This document shows positions 1 through 7,597 of a stretch of DNA of 10,086 nt, in pieces (position 1 is the first letter of the stretch; each line of letters begins with the position of its first letter). Location: the NCBI RefSeq assembly GCF_002027545.1, contig NZ_MXAN01000067.1:5631-15716 (forward strand), written 5' to 3'. The notes below the pieces were generated by a model. The model saw only the letters and a list, made by a program, of their open reading frames with translations. It was not told the origin of the DNA and searched no databases. This DNA is from Moraxella lacunata (GTDB taxonomy: Bacteria > Pseudomonadota > Gammaproteobacteria > Pseudomonadales > Moraxellaceae). The position numbers and the translations under genes were made by a program.

Positions 1-1179
1 ACTTTCATCATTTAAACTTTGATTGATAGGATTATCTATTTGCTGATTTAAAATTGCTTTGGGTTCTTGATAAACCACTTCATCGCCAGCAAGCGGACGA
101 AACGCAAGCAGTCGCAAAATCCCCATTTCCAACGCCTGCATGGGCGTACTGGCAAGGCGAACACTGTCTCGTGCCTTGACACTAATCTCATAATAAAGCT
201 GTATGACATCGGCAGGCAAGGTGCGAGCAAGCTCATAAAACGCCTGCTTTTGCTCATCGTTCATATCAAGGGGCATGTCAGGCAAAATCTGCACCAGAGC
301 CATTGCATGAAAGCTGTCCACAAGGCGGTCAAGCAAGGCAGTAGCATCCACCATTTGCTCACGCATTCTGGCAATATGACGAGCCACGCCCGAGCGGTCA
401 TCGTGATAAATATCACGCACCAAATCCAGCACATCAAGGCTATCCACAAGCCCGAGCATCTCCATGACGGTATCCGCCCCAACCTGCCCGCCACCAAACG
501 CAATGGCTTGGTCGGTCAAAGACAAGGCATCACGCACCGAGCCTTTGGCGGACTGAGCCAACTGCCACAAGGCGGTGTCATCGTGGGCAATGCTCTCGGC
601 GTGCAGGATTTTGGCTAAATGGGCGTGGAGCAACGCTTGCGACATCGGACGAAGCACAAATTGCAAACAGCGAGAGACAATGGTAATGGGGAGCTTTTGG
701 GGGTCAGTGGTCGCTAGGATAAATTTGACGTGTTCGGGCGGTTCTTCTAACGTTTTTAACAGAGCATTAAACGAGTGCGTGGAGAGCATATGCACTTCGT
801 CAATGAGATACACCTTGTACCGCCCTTGCGTGGGGGCATAGGGGACATTTTCCAGCAAATCCCGAGTGTCTTCTACTTTGGTGCGACTTGCTGCATCAAT
901 CTCAATAAGGTCAATAAACCGCCCATTATCCACGCTCACGCAAGTATCGCACACACCGCAGGGCGTACTGGTAATGCCTGTTTCGCAGTTGAGACACTTT
1001 GCCAAAATCCGTGCAATGGTCGTCTTGCCCACGCCACGAGTGCCTGTAAACAGATAAGCATGGTGCAGTCGCCCCGTGTCAATGGCGTGCGATAGAGCTT
1101 GGGAGACGTGGGTTTGCCCCAATAATTCGCTAAAATTTTTGGGGCGGTATTTGCGTGCTAAAACTTGGTATTCGGACAT
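1..1179 (-). CDS. dnaX: DNA polymerase III subunits tau/gamma, 5' part (cut by left window edge)
   Basis: Clamp-loader ATPase of the replicative polymerase; it loads the beta sliding clamp and, as tau, tethers the core polymerases. The first 393 residues are visible and the frame is still open at base 1. The N-terminus MSEYQVLARKYRPKNF is typical of DnaX. Walker A GTRGVGKT lies at residues 46-53, the four zinc-binding cysteines at C65, C74, C77 and C80, Walker B LIDEVH around 125-130, the ATTDP sensor region near 156-160, and the SRC arginine-finger motif at 169-171. All key residues are intact. The start ATG (1177-1179) gives the standard N-terminus. The slippery site that makes gamma from tau in E. 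coli lies further downstream in the gene, so nothing can be said about frameshifting here. The gene reads away from putA in the same direction, 109 bp downstream of the putA stop. Identification is secure. Confidence 0.97.
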   Translation of the reverse strand, partial: MSEYQVLARKYRPKNFSELLGQTHVSQALSHAIDTGRLHHAYLFTGTRGVGKTTIARILAKCLNCETGITSTPCGVCDTCVSVDNGRFIDLIEIDAASRTKVEDTRDLLENVPYAPTQGRYKVYLIDEVHMLSTHSFNALLKTLEEPPEHVKFILATTDPQKLPITIVSRCLQFVLRPMSQALLHAHLAKILHAESIAHDDTALWQLAQSAKGSVRDALSLTDQAIAFGGGQVGADTVMEMLGLVDSLDVLDLVRDIYHDDRSGVARHIARMREQMVDATALLDRLVDSFHAMALVQILPDMPLDMNDEQKQAFYELARTLPADVIQLYYEISVKARDSVRLASTPMQALEMGILRLLAFRPLAGDEVVYQEPKAILNQQIDNPINQSLNDES

Positions 1180-1196
1180 GACAAATTGGCAAATGA

Positions 1197-1224
1197 GCGG
1201 TATAAATTTGTGCCATTATACCGC
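1197..1224 (-). promoter_or_regulatory. Perfect inverted repeat containing the likely dnaX -10 box
   Basis: A perfect 9-bp inverted repeat (GCGGTATAA, 1197-1205; TTATACCGC, 1216-1224) with a 10-nt spacer sits 18 bp upstream of dnaX. On the minus strand the right arm reads GCGGTATAATGG, which contains an exact TATAAT at 1215-1220. The matching -35 position (1238-1243, TATTCT on the minus strand) is poor. The repeat could be an operator over the -10 box or an RNA hairpin in the leader. It lacks a T-tract after the stem on the minus strand, so it is a weak candidate for a putA terminator. No other putA terminator is visible in the 109-bp gap. Confidence 0.45.
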
Positions 1225-1288
1225 ATTTTGTCCGTTTAGAATACCGATTTTGGCGGGGGTTGTGACTGGCATCAAGCCCAAATACACA

Positions 1289-4200
1289 CTAGGCACTTGC
1301 CATCAGGCTGGCATTACCCCCTGCTGCCGTGGTGTTATAACTTTGGCTGACTTCATGATACAGACGTGTCATGTCAAAGCCATCTGTGGCATCCATCACA
1401 CGACGAATCGCCCCGTCCAGCTCTGACAGTCGCACTTTTTCAGAGATGGGCAACTCGGACAACGCCACAATGATGGTGTTTTTATCCACGCCTTGTTGCT
1501 CCATGACTTCAAGCACTTCTGGCAATTTATCAGCATATGGGGCAAGCTCGTGATCGGGCGTGACATGTGCCTTAGTGCCATTTAGGGCAAGCACACCAAG
1601 CACTGCCAAAGCCTTATCCAGCGTGCCATTTGTCAAAGCCACCGAGTGCGGGGCGTGCCATGATAGGGTATTGGTCTCGCCTGTTGGCCCTTGTAGGGTG
1701 GTCTGGGCGTGGTTGAGTGCCGTTTGATAAGCGTGTTTGATGGTGCTGTCTAGATTGACACCCGCTGACTGAGCAACGTCCATGACACGAGCCACAATGT
1801 TCTCATAAGTCGTGGCAGACTTATCAAGGGTCGGCATGTCCCATCTGTCCAGACGGCTTAGGCGTTGCAGATAAAAGCACCCGCCTGCCTTAGGCCCTGT
1901 GCCTGACAGACCGTGACCGCCAAAGGGTTGTACGCCCACCACCGCTCCGACGATGTTGCGGTTGATATAGACGTTGCCTGCCTGTATGCGACTGGTGATG
2001 TGCTCTATCGTGCCATCGATACGACTGTGCACGCCATGCGTTAGGGCATAGCCTTTTTTGTTAATGCTGTCTATCACGTCATCAAGCTCATGAGCTTGGT
2101 AGCGGACAACGTGCAGTACAGGTCCAAAGACTTCCTTTTTAAGCTGTGATAGGTCTTTTAGCTCAAACAAAATCGGAGCGACAAAAGTGCCTTCTTCGCC
2201 ATCTGTGACACGCACTTCATGGTAGTCGCTGGTTTGTTTTAAGGTGTTGATGTGGTCTAGTAAGTTCGCTTGGGCTTCGCTGTCAATCACAGGCCCCACG
2301 TCCGTACTAAGCAGGCGTGGGTCGGATACAACAAGCTCATCCATCGCCCCCTTTATCATCTCAATCATAGGCTCAGCAATGTCTTCTTGGATACATAAGA
2401 TACGCAAGGCAGAGCAACGCTGACCTGCCGAGTCAAAGGCAGATGCCAATACATCGGCACAGACTTGCTCAGGTAGAGCGGTAGAATCCACAATCATGGC
2501 GTTCATACCCCCTGTCTCAGCAATGAGTACGGGATTGTCAGAGCGTTTGGCAAGCAGGGTATTAATGCGTTTGGCGACGTCTGTTGAACCTGTAAAAATC
2601 ACGCCATCAATACGCTCGTCCGCCGTCAAAGCACCACCCACATCCCCAGCACCCAGCACCAGTTGCAAGACATTGGAGGGAATGCCCACTTCATGTAGCC
2701 ATGAGACCGCCAAGTGGGCGATGATGGATGTCTGTTCGGCAGGTTTGGCAACGACTGTGTTGCCCGCACACAAGGCAGAGACCACTTCGCCAACAAAAAT
2801 CGCTAGGGGGAAGTTCCACGGGCTAATCGCCACCACCGTGCCTAGTGGCGTGCTTAGGTTTAGCCGTTCGCATTCATCGGCATAATAACGGCAAAAATCC
2901 ACCGCTTCACGCACTTCGGCAATGGCGTTGAGCAGGGTCTTGCCCGCTTCACGCACCGCCACCATCATAAGTAGCGCCATACGTCTGGGCTCTTCCATCA
3001 AGTCAGCAAAGGTTCGTATCATGTCAGCACGCTGTTTTGGCGAGACGTTTTGCCATGAGCGTTGGGCATTGATGGCAACCCCAATCACATCTGACACAAC
3101 ATTTGGGTCAATAAAGGCTACCTGTCCGACCACATCGGTGTGATTGGCAGGATTTCGCACGGCAAAGGCAGGCGTATGGACGACATCATGATAAGTCAAG
3201 GAGCTAACGTTAAAGTCAATACCGCTCGCCATCTCCATGTCGTCTTGGAGCTGAGCTAGGACATGCTCATTGGACAAATCCATGCCCCATGAGTTTTTGC
3301 GTTCGCCATAGATGTGGCGTGGGTTTGGCGTGAGTGGGTTTGGCGTGATGTTACCCATGTCAATCTCATCTAGGGGCGAGATGACCAGCTCATCAATGCT
3401 CACCTTTTCGTCCACGATACGATTGACAAACGATGAGTTCGCCCCATTTTCCAAAAGGCGACGTACCAGATAGGCAAGCAGGGTCTTGTGTGTGCCCACG
3501 GGGGCATAGATTCGCACACGGCGACCGAGTTTGTCGCCGACTACTTGGTCATACAATGTCTCGCCCATGCCATGCAAGCATTGAAATTCAAAATCAAGCT
3601 CCTTACCCATCTCATAGATGGTTGCCAGCGTTTGGGCGTTGTGCGTGGCAAATTGGGGGAAAATGGCATCTTGGGCGGACAGCAGTTTTTTGGCACACGC
3701 CAAATAAGACACGTCTGTGTGGACTTTGCGGGTATAGACAGGGTAACCGTCCATGCCGTCCACCTGAGCCCATTTAATCTCGCTGTCCCAATACGCCCCT
3801 TTGACAAGGCGAATCATGAGTTTTTGTCCGTTACGGCGAGCTAAGTCAATGAGATAATCAATGACAAAAGGACAGCGTTTTTGGTAGGCTTGCACCACAA
3901 AGCCAATGCCACGAAAACCTGCCAAATCAGGGTCGGACACCAAGGCTTCCATGAGTTCAAGCGACAGCTCCAAGCGATGAGCTTCTTCGGCATCGATGTT
4001 TAGCCCGATGTCATACTCTTTGGCAAGTAAAAATAATGCCTTTAATTTGGGCAATAGCTCACTCATCACACGAGCGTGCTGTGAGCGAAAATATCTGGGA
4101 TGAATGGCGGACAGCTTAACTGATATGCCATTGCCATCATAAACCCCACGCCCTTTGGCATCTTTGCCGATGGCATGAATGGCACTGACATAATCATTAA

Positions 4201-4852
4201 AATAACGGTCAGCATCCGCCTGTGTCATGGCAGCTTCGCCCAGCATGTCAAAGCTAAAACGATAGCCCAAACGTTCACGCTCTTTGCCATTGCCAAGAGC
4301 TTCTTCTATCGTCTGCCCTGTCACAAACTGCTTGCCAAGGAGTTTCATGGCATAGTTCACGCCACCACGAATAAAGGGCTCTCCGCCTTTTTGTAGCACA
4401 CGAGTCAAAGCCGAACCCATCGAGTCGTCCGACACATCGGCGGTCAGCTTGCCTGTCAAAACAAGCCCCCAAGCGGCGGCATTGACAAACATGGACGGAC
4501 TGTTACCAACATGACGTCGCCAATCCCCATCGGCGAGCTTATCACGAATGAGCTTATCTCTGGTGGCGTTATCAGGAATACGGAGCAGGGCTTCGGCAAG
4601 GCACATAAGAGCAATGCCTTCTTCGCTGGACAACGAAAACTCATGCATGAGAGCATCCACACCCGATGACTTGGAGCGGTCGGCACGCACTTGGGTGATG
4701 AGCGAGCGAGCCAGTGCGTGGATGTTTTCTTTTTGGGCTTGGGTAAAGTCAAGCGTGCTTGCCAAATTTCGTACCGCCACCGCTTCATCCAAGCGATAAG
4801 TGGCGGTAATGGCATCTTTTAATGGGGATTGTGCATGAGTAAAATGAAACAT
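1289..4852 (-). CDS. putA: Bifunctional proline dehydrogenase / L-glutamate-5-semialdehyde dehydrogenase (PutA, form without DNA-binding domain)
   Basis: Oxidises proline to P5C with FAD and passes electrons to quinone, then oxidises glutamate semialdehyde to glutamate with NAD. The protein has 1187 residues. The PRODH barrel shows VKLSAIHPRY (245-254), NIDAEEAHRLELS (285-297), RLVKGAYWD (348-356) and the YLVRRLLENGAN substrate-binding helix (461-472). The aldehyde dehydrogenase domain shows ISPWNFP (676-682), FTGST (753-757), ETGG with E779, and the catalytic cysteine C813 in SAGQRCSALR. The tail after about 1010 matches the extra C-terminal ALDH-superfamily-like domain and ends in TAAAGGNASLM-like residues (TAAGGNASLM, 1175-1184), the conserved C-terminal motif that seals the substrate tunnel. 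There is no N-terminal ribbon-helix-helix domain: residue 1 leads straight into the PRODH arm. This is the architecture called type B, so the protein should not repress its own gene as E. coli PutA does. The start ATG follows AAAGGAAA at good spacing. No putP or regulator gene is adjacent. Confidence 0.97.
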   Translation of the reverse strand: MFHFTHAQSPLKDAITATYRLDEAVAVRNLASTLDFTQAQKENIHALARSLITQVRADRSKSSGVDALMHEFSLSSEEGIALMCLAEALLRIPDNATRDKLIRDKLADGDWRRHVGNSPSMFVNAAAWGLVLTGKLTADVSDDSMGSALTRVLQKGGEPFIRGGVNYAMKLLGKQFVTGQTIEEALGNGKERERLGYRFSFDMLGEAAMTQADADRYFNDYVSAIHAIGKDAKGRGVYDGNGISVKLSAIHPRYFRSQHARVMSELLPKLKALFLLAKEYDIGLNIDAEEAHRLELSLELMEALVSDPDLAGFRGIGFVVQAYQKRCPFVIDYLIDLARRNGQKLMIRLVKGAYWDSEIKWAQVDGMDGYPVYTRKVHTDVSYLACAKKLLSAQDAIFPQFATHNAQTLATIYEMGKELDFEFQCLHGMGETLYDQVVGDKLGRRVRIYAPVGTHKTLLAYLVRRLLENGANSSFVNRIVDEKVSIDELVISPLDEIDMGNITPNPLTPNPRHIYGERKNSWGMDLSNEHVLAQLQDDMEMASGIDFNVSSLTYHDVVHTPAFAVRNPANHTDVVGQVAFIDPNVVSDVIGVAINAQRSWQNVSPKQRADMIRTFADLMEEPRRMALLMMVAVREAGKTLLNAIAEVREAVDFCRYYADECERLNLSTPLGTVVAISPWNFPLAIFVGEVVSALCAGNTVVAKPAEQTSIIAHLAVSWLHEVGIPSNVLQLVLGAGDVGGALTADERIDGVIFTGSTDVAKRINTLLAKRSDNPVLIAETGGMNAMIVDSTALPEQVCADVLASAFDSAGQRCSALRILCIQEDIAEPMIEMIKGAMDELVVSDPRLLSTDVGPVIDSEAQANLLDHINTLKQTSDYHEVRVTDGEEGTFVAPILFELKDLSQLKKEVFGPVLHVVRYQAHELDDVIDSINKKGYALTHGVHSRIDGTIEHITSRIQAGNVYINRNIVGAVVGVQPFGGHGLSGTGPKAGGCFYLQRLSRLDRWDMPTLDKSATTYENIVARVMDVAQSAGVNLDSTIKHAYQTALNHAQTTLQGPTGETNTLSWHAPHSVALTNGTLDKALAVLGVLALNGTKAHVTPDHELAPYADKLPEVLEVMEQQGVDKNTIIVALSELPISEKVRLSELDGAIRRVMDATDGFDMTRLYHEVSQSYNTTAAGGNASLMASA
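3319..3348. repeat. 15-bp perfect tandem duplication inside putA
   Basis: Two exact head-to-tail copies of a 15-mer (GTGGGTTTGGCGTGA on the plus strand) lie at 3319-3333 and 3334-3348. The duplication is in frame and gives a doubled TPNP pattern, ITPNPLTPNPR, at about residues 502-512 of PutA, in the linker between the PRODH barrel and the aldehyde dehydrogenase domain. Confidence 0.9.
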
Positions 4853-4941
4853 GAGTTTTCCTTTGATTTTTGTTAATAACGGACAATTTTAACACAAATT
4901 TGGGCGGTATTAATATGATTTTCACCCCAAAAGTTTGCCAT

Positions 4942-4968
4942 AAAAAATCGGCATTGAAAAATACCGAT
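4942..4968 (-). terminator. Intrinsic terminator of the lysS / small membrane protein unit
   Basis: On the minus strand the stem ATCGGTATT / AATGCCGAT (9 bp including one G-U pair, 4-nt loop TTTC; plus-strand 4947-4968) is followed by six T residues (4942-4947, the first overlapping the stem base). It lies 24 bp past the stop of the 65-residue gene and upstream of putA. It therefore closes the lysS unit and insulates putA, which must have its own promoter in 4853-4941. A TAAAAT at 4886-4891 (minus) is a weak -10 candidate. Confidence 0.8.
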
Positions 4969-4991
4969 GTGATGATCGCCAAGGTTTGCCA

Positions 4992-5189
4992 TTAGGCTTT
5001 ATTTAACAATGTCACAATCCCATAACCCGCAAGCACCACCAATAACACACAAACAAAAATGGTGGTTTTGGGAAAATTGCGATAACATTTACCCCAAAAC
5101 CACCCCAGCACTTCACGAAAGAACAGCTCCCACACCACCCACGCCACAAAACGCAGTGGAGCGAGCAGTAGGCGGGAGATCTCTTCCAC
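4992..5189 (-). CDS. Small membrane protein of unknown function, 65 residues, GTG start
   Basis: I do not recognise this protein. It starts with GTG at 5187-5189, four bases after the lysS TAA, and is followed by an intrinsic terminator, so it is almost certainly made from the lysS transcript with translational coupling. The only purine-rich stretches before the start, AAGGG and AAGAG, are weak ribosome-binding sites. The N-terminal half (about residues 7-33) is rich in Leu, Trp, Phe and Val with scattered Arg and Glu, suggesting an amphipathic or partly membrane-inserted helix. A basic stretch KCYRNFPK (34-41) precedes a clear transmembrane segment at about 43-62, and the tail is LLNKA. There is no signal peptidase site or enzyme motif. 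The operon position, coding-like composition and terminator support a real gene; homologue conservation was not tested. Confidence 0.65.
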   Translation of the reverse strand: MEEISRLLLAPLRFVAWVVWELFFREVLGWFWGKCYRNFPKTTIFVCVLLVVLAGYGIVTLLNKA

Positions 5190-5193
5190 ACTC

Positions 5194-6720
5194 TTAGCCC
5201 TTATGTCTCATGTGCGGGAACAAAATCACATCACGAATGCTTGGAGCATTGGCAAACAGCATGACAAGGCGGTCAATGCCAATGCCCTGCCCTGCGGTGG
5301 GCGGTAAACCGTATTCTAGGGCTTCAATAAAGTCGGCATCATAGTGCATTGCCTCATCATCGCCTGCGTCTTTTTCGGCAACCTGCTGGCGGAAACGCTC
5401 GGCTTGGTCAATGGGGTCATTAAGCTCGCTAAACCCATTGGCAAGCTCACGCCCACCGATAAACATCTCAAAACGGTCGGTAACGTGCGGATTGTCATCG
5501 TTACGGCGAGCCAGTGGCGACGTTTCGGCAGGGTATTCGGTGATAAAAGTCGGTTGGCGAAGTTTGGTTTCTACCGTCTCTTCAAAGACAATCGTCTGCA
5601 ATTTACCCAAACCAAAAGACGGTTTAACTTCTTCTTTTAACTCATTTTTGACAAAATTTGCCAAAAATTCACGGTCATTGACATTGTCGGCGGTAAAGGT
5701 CGGATTATGCTCCAAAATCGCATCAAACATCGTGATTTTCTTAAATGGACCTTTAAAACTAAATACTTCATCGCCATACGGTACATCGGTCGTACCCAAA
5801 ATATCGGTCGCCAATGTTTCAAGCATACGCTCGGTTAGACTCATCAAATCCTTATAATCGGCATAGGCTTGATAGAACTCAATCATCGTAAATTCAGGGT
5901 TGTGGCGAGTGGATACGCCTTCGTTACGAAAGTTACGGTTAATCTCAAACACACGGTCAAACCCACCGACAACAAGGCGTTTTAGGTACAGCTCAGGGGC
6001 GATACGCAAAAACAGCTCCATGTCAAGGGCGTTGTGGTGCGTTACAAATGGACGAGCAGACGCACCACCAGGGATGACGTGCATCATCGGCGTTTCTACT
6101 TCCATAAAACGCTCGCCCACCAAAAACGCACGAATGCCAGAGACGACTTTGGCACGGATTTCAAAGGTTTTGCGGGTGTCTTCGTTGACCATTAAGTCAA
6201 GGTATCTTTGACGGTATTTGACTTCGGTGTCGGTCAAGCCGTGAAATTTGTCAGGTAAGGGACGTAACGACTTGGTCAAAAGCTCAAAGTCTTCTAGGTG
6301 AATGTACAAATCACCCTTGCCCGAACGCCCGATATAACCGCTCGCCCCAACAATATCGCCCAAGTCAAGCGATTTAATCAGCTCCAAGGTCTCGGTAGGT
6401 AGCCCTTTTCTGTCCACATAGAGCTGAATCCGCCCTGTCATGTCGCTGATGACAATAAACGAGCCACGGTTTAGCATGACACGTCCTGCTACTTTGGCAT
6501 ACGTCTTATTCCCTGCCTCGGCATCGGCTTCTAGGGTTGCCTTATCCACATCGGCAAATTTGTCTTGTAAATCAGCACAATAATCGGTCGGCTTAAAGGT
6601 GTTTGGATAAGCGGTTTTGCCCTGCTCGCTTGCCTTTTGTTTTAATACGTCCAGCTTTTCAAGGCGTTGGCGAATGAGTTCATTGGTGTCGGTCAATTCG
6701 GTTTTGGTTTGGTCGGTCAT
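5194..6720 (-). CDS. lysS: Lysyl-tRNA synthetase, class II
   Basis: Charges tRNA-Lys with lysine in the cytosol. It has 508 residues, a normal length for the bacterial class II enzyme. The N-terminal OB-fold anticodon-binding domain covers about 60-150 ([18 protein letters not shown]). The catalytic core follows: motif 1 around VETPMM (208-213), motif 2 [18 protein letters not shown] (264-281), and motif 3 [11 protein letters not shown] (479-489), ending in DVILFPHMR near the C-terminus. Nothing is missing. The ATG at 6718-6720 is preceded by a modest GGA at suitable spacing, and the N-terminal [13 protein letters not shown] helix is typical. The gene is followed after 4 nt by a small membrane protein gene. 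Upstream, only 33 bp separate it from the end of a disrupted toxin gene, and I see no convincing promoter or terminator in that gap, so its transcription may start within or above the toxin-antitoxin locus. Confidence 0.97.
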   Translation of the reverse strand: MTDQTKTELTDTNELIRQRLEKLDVLKQKASEQGKTAYPNTFKPTDYCADLQDKFADVDKATLEADAEAGNKTYAKVAGRVMLNRGSFIVISDMTGRIQLYVDRKGLPTETLELIKSLDLGDIVGASGYIGRSGKGDLYIHLEDFELLTKSLRPLPDKFHGLTDTEVKYRQRYLDLMVNEDTRKTFEIRAKVVSGIRAFLVGERFMEVETPMMHVIPGGASARPFVTHHNALDMELFLRIAPELYLKRLVVGGFDRVFEINRNFRNEGVSTRHNPEFTMIEFYQAYADYKDLMSLTERMLETLATDILGTTDVPYGDEVFSFKGPFKKITMFDAILEHNPTFTADNVNDREFLANFVKNELKEEVKPSFGLGKLQTIVFEETVETKLRQPTFITEYPAETSPLARRNDDNPHVTDRFEMFIGGRELANGFSELNDPIDQAERFRQQVAEKDAGDDEAMHYDADFIEALEYGLPPTAGQGIGIDRLVMLFANAPSIRDVILFPHMRHKG

Positions 6721-6753
6721 GAGTGTTCCAAAAGTGATTTAAGTTTGAATAAA

Positions 6754-7246
6754 TTAAATAGTTGCATCAATAATAAAATCATAATCATATTTTAAAATCA
6801 ATGCATCTGCGGTTAAAAAATAAAAATTTTCAATTTGTGATTGAGCCAATAATAGTCTATCAAAAGGGTCTTTGTGAATATGGGGTAAGTTCTTTATGGC
6901 ATATAAATGCTTATTTTCAATATATAATTGCTCAAAACCGTCATATAGCAAACCATTTGCCAATTGTTCAGGATTAACATTAAAATCAGGTTTATTTAAT
7001 AAATCTCTTTCCAAACTAAAAATAAACCCTTATAAGTATTGGGGTTGAAGTTTTTAAAAATCCATAAAAATCAGGGTTTGGAAAGAAGTCTAATGATGAT
7101 TTAATAGAAATTTCCCACAAATTAACTGAACTAAAATACAAATTATAATCAAAATTTTGAATAATAGATAATGCTTTTGGGGATTTTTTATTTAATTCAT
7201 CAAATGCGTGCCAAATCAGAATATGACTATCCACGAGAATATTCAT
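6754..7246 (-). pseudogene. PIN-domain (VapC-like) toxin gene disrupted by a short insertion
   Basis: The toxin partner of the upstream antitoxin; intact PIN toxins of this type are Mg-dependent RNases. The 5' piece begins at ATG 7244-7246 (MNILVDSHILIWHAF), follows GGGGAG, and overlaps the antitoxin end by 20 nt. It runs through WEISIKSS and then stops at 7016 in unrelated sequence. The 3' piece, in another frame, carries NKPDFNVNPEQL, HIHKDPFDRLLLAQ and LTAD and ends at 6754. Family members run directly from IKSSL to a xPDFxVxP-like stretch, so the material between is extra. Excising 91 bp (7002-7092) restores one frame of 133 residues with the expected acidic residues D6, E45, D96 (or D99) and D117. 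As it stands, no PIN active site can form from one polypeptide. A TTG near 7014 could start the 3' piece, but half a PIN domain is unlikely to work. Confidence 0.8.
7002..7090. mobile_element. Putative 89-bp MITE-like insertion flanked by TA dinucleotides
   Basis: The interval interrupting the toxin gene has inverted ends. Counting inward from the flanking TA at 7000-7001 and at 7091-7092, the two 17-nt ends match at 14 positions, with an uninterrupted 11-bp identical core TCTTTCCAAAC (7006-7016, and its complement at 7076-7086). TA duplication on insertion is typical of Tc1/mariner/IS630-type and some IS5-type elements. It has no coding capacity, so it would be non-autonomous or a remnant. 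The exact right boundary is ambiguous by 3 bp because TTA is repeated there; either choice restores the toxin frame. I do not recognise a named element. Confidence 0.6.
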
Positions 7247-7508
7247 CATACTCCCCAGAAAATAAAGCAAAAATCTCGTCTTCATTTAGGCGGTCAAAAT
7301 TATCAGGAGCAGGGGTATTGTCAGTATTTTTTAAAAAACCACCCAAACGCTTGCCCTTTTTGTCGTCCAATTCGTTTTCAACCAAACAAATTTTGATAGA
7401 TGATTTGCCTTTATCTGTTAAAATAATTGGGCTTTTTTCATCTCTTACTCTTTCAATAATCGCTGATAAATCCACTTTGGCTTGCTCAACAACAATCATC
7501 TGTTCCAT
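7227..7508 (-). CDS. Phd/YefM-like antitoxin of a type II toxin-antitoxin pair
   Basis: A 93-residue protein starting MEQMIVVEQAKVDLSAIIERVRD, with LTDKG at about 31-35 (within SPIILTDKGKSS) and a following IKICLV strand. This order (a helix that places the protein to bind DNA, an I/V-rich strand ending in a G-K turn, then a toxin-binding acidic tail) is the usual Phd/YefM pattern. The tail is acidic (LNEDEIFALFSGEYDEYS), suited to covering a basic PIN toxin. ATGs at 7520, 7508 and 7499 are in frame; 7508 is preferred because GGGGTG lies just upstream. The stop overlaps the toxin start by 20 nt, the classic coupled arrangement. It has its own promoter at 7569-7597 and probably represses it. 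Since the toxin gene is broken, it is now an orphan antitoxin that could still neutralise related toxins. The family call rests on sequence pattern and context. Confidence 0.75.
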   Translation of the reverse strand: MEQMIVVEQAKVDLSAIIERVRDEKSPIILTDKGKSSIKICLVENELDDKKGKRLGGFLKNTDNTPAPDNFDRLNEDEIFALFSGEYDEYSRG

Positions 7509-7524
7509 ATCGCACCCCATTTAT

Positions 7525-7538
7525 ATCAATCATCAATC
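7525..7538. repeat. Tandem heptamer ATCAATC x2 just upstream of the antitoxin start
   Basis: Two exact adjacent copies of ATCAATC (7525-7531, 7532-7538) in the antitoxin leader, 5 bp from the most upstream candidate start. It may be part of an operator or simply AT-rich repetition. Confidence 0.45.
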
Positions 7539-7568
7539 ACTAAATTTGTGAAAATTAGCAATTTAATC

Positions 7569-7597
7569 AGTATATTACATATTACCTATCTTAACAA
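7569..7597 (-). promoter_or_regulatory. Sigma70-like promoter of the toxin-antitoxin operon
   Basis: On the minus strand TTGTTA (-35, 7592-7597, 4 of 6 to consensus) and TATACT (-10, 7569-7574, 5 of 6) are separated by exactly 17 bp. It lies 61 bp upstream of the preferred antitoxin start, in the gap after the lipoprotein gene. It is the best promoter in the window. Confidence 0.65.

Noticed and set aside
67..618. Open frame of 183 codons on the plus strand opposite dnaX
   Set aside because: It is the antisense of a strongly conserved dnaX coding region; the product is low-complexity with no domain, and there is no good start context.
3433..3844. Two overlapping plus-strand frames opposite putA
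   Set aside because: Both are shadows of PutA codons for conserved PRODH motifs; no ribosome-binding site or recognisable product.
4853..4982. 65-codon frame on the minus strand overlapping the putA leader (4785-4982)
   Set aside because: It spans the terminator hairpin and runs into putA in another frame; its composition is intergenic and it lacks a ribosome-binding site.
6982..7075. Alternative explanation of the broken toxin: an 85-bp insertion between 9-bp direct repeats AAAATCAGG (6982-6990 and 7067-7075)
   Set aside because: Deleting one repeat also restores the frame (135 residues), but it leaves extra DFFP residues not expected in the family and ignores the inverted ends; the TA-flanked insertion fits better. 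It is kept as the main alternative.
7002..7092. Programmed ribosomal frameshift joining the two toxin pieces
   Set aside because: No slippery heptamer is visible near the break, and the extra sequence encodes nothing like a PIN domain; an insertion explains it more simply.
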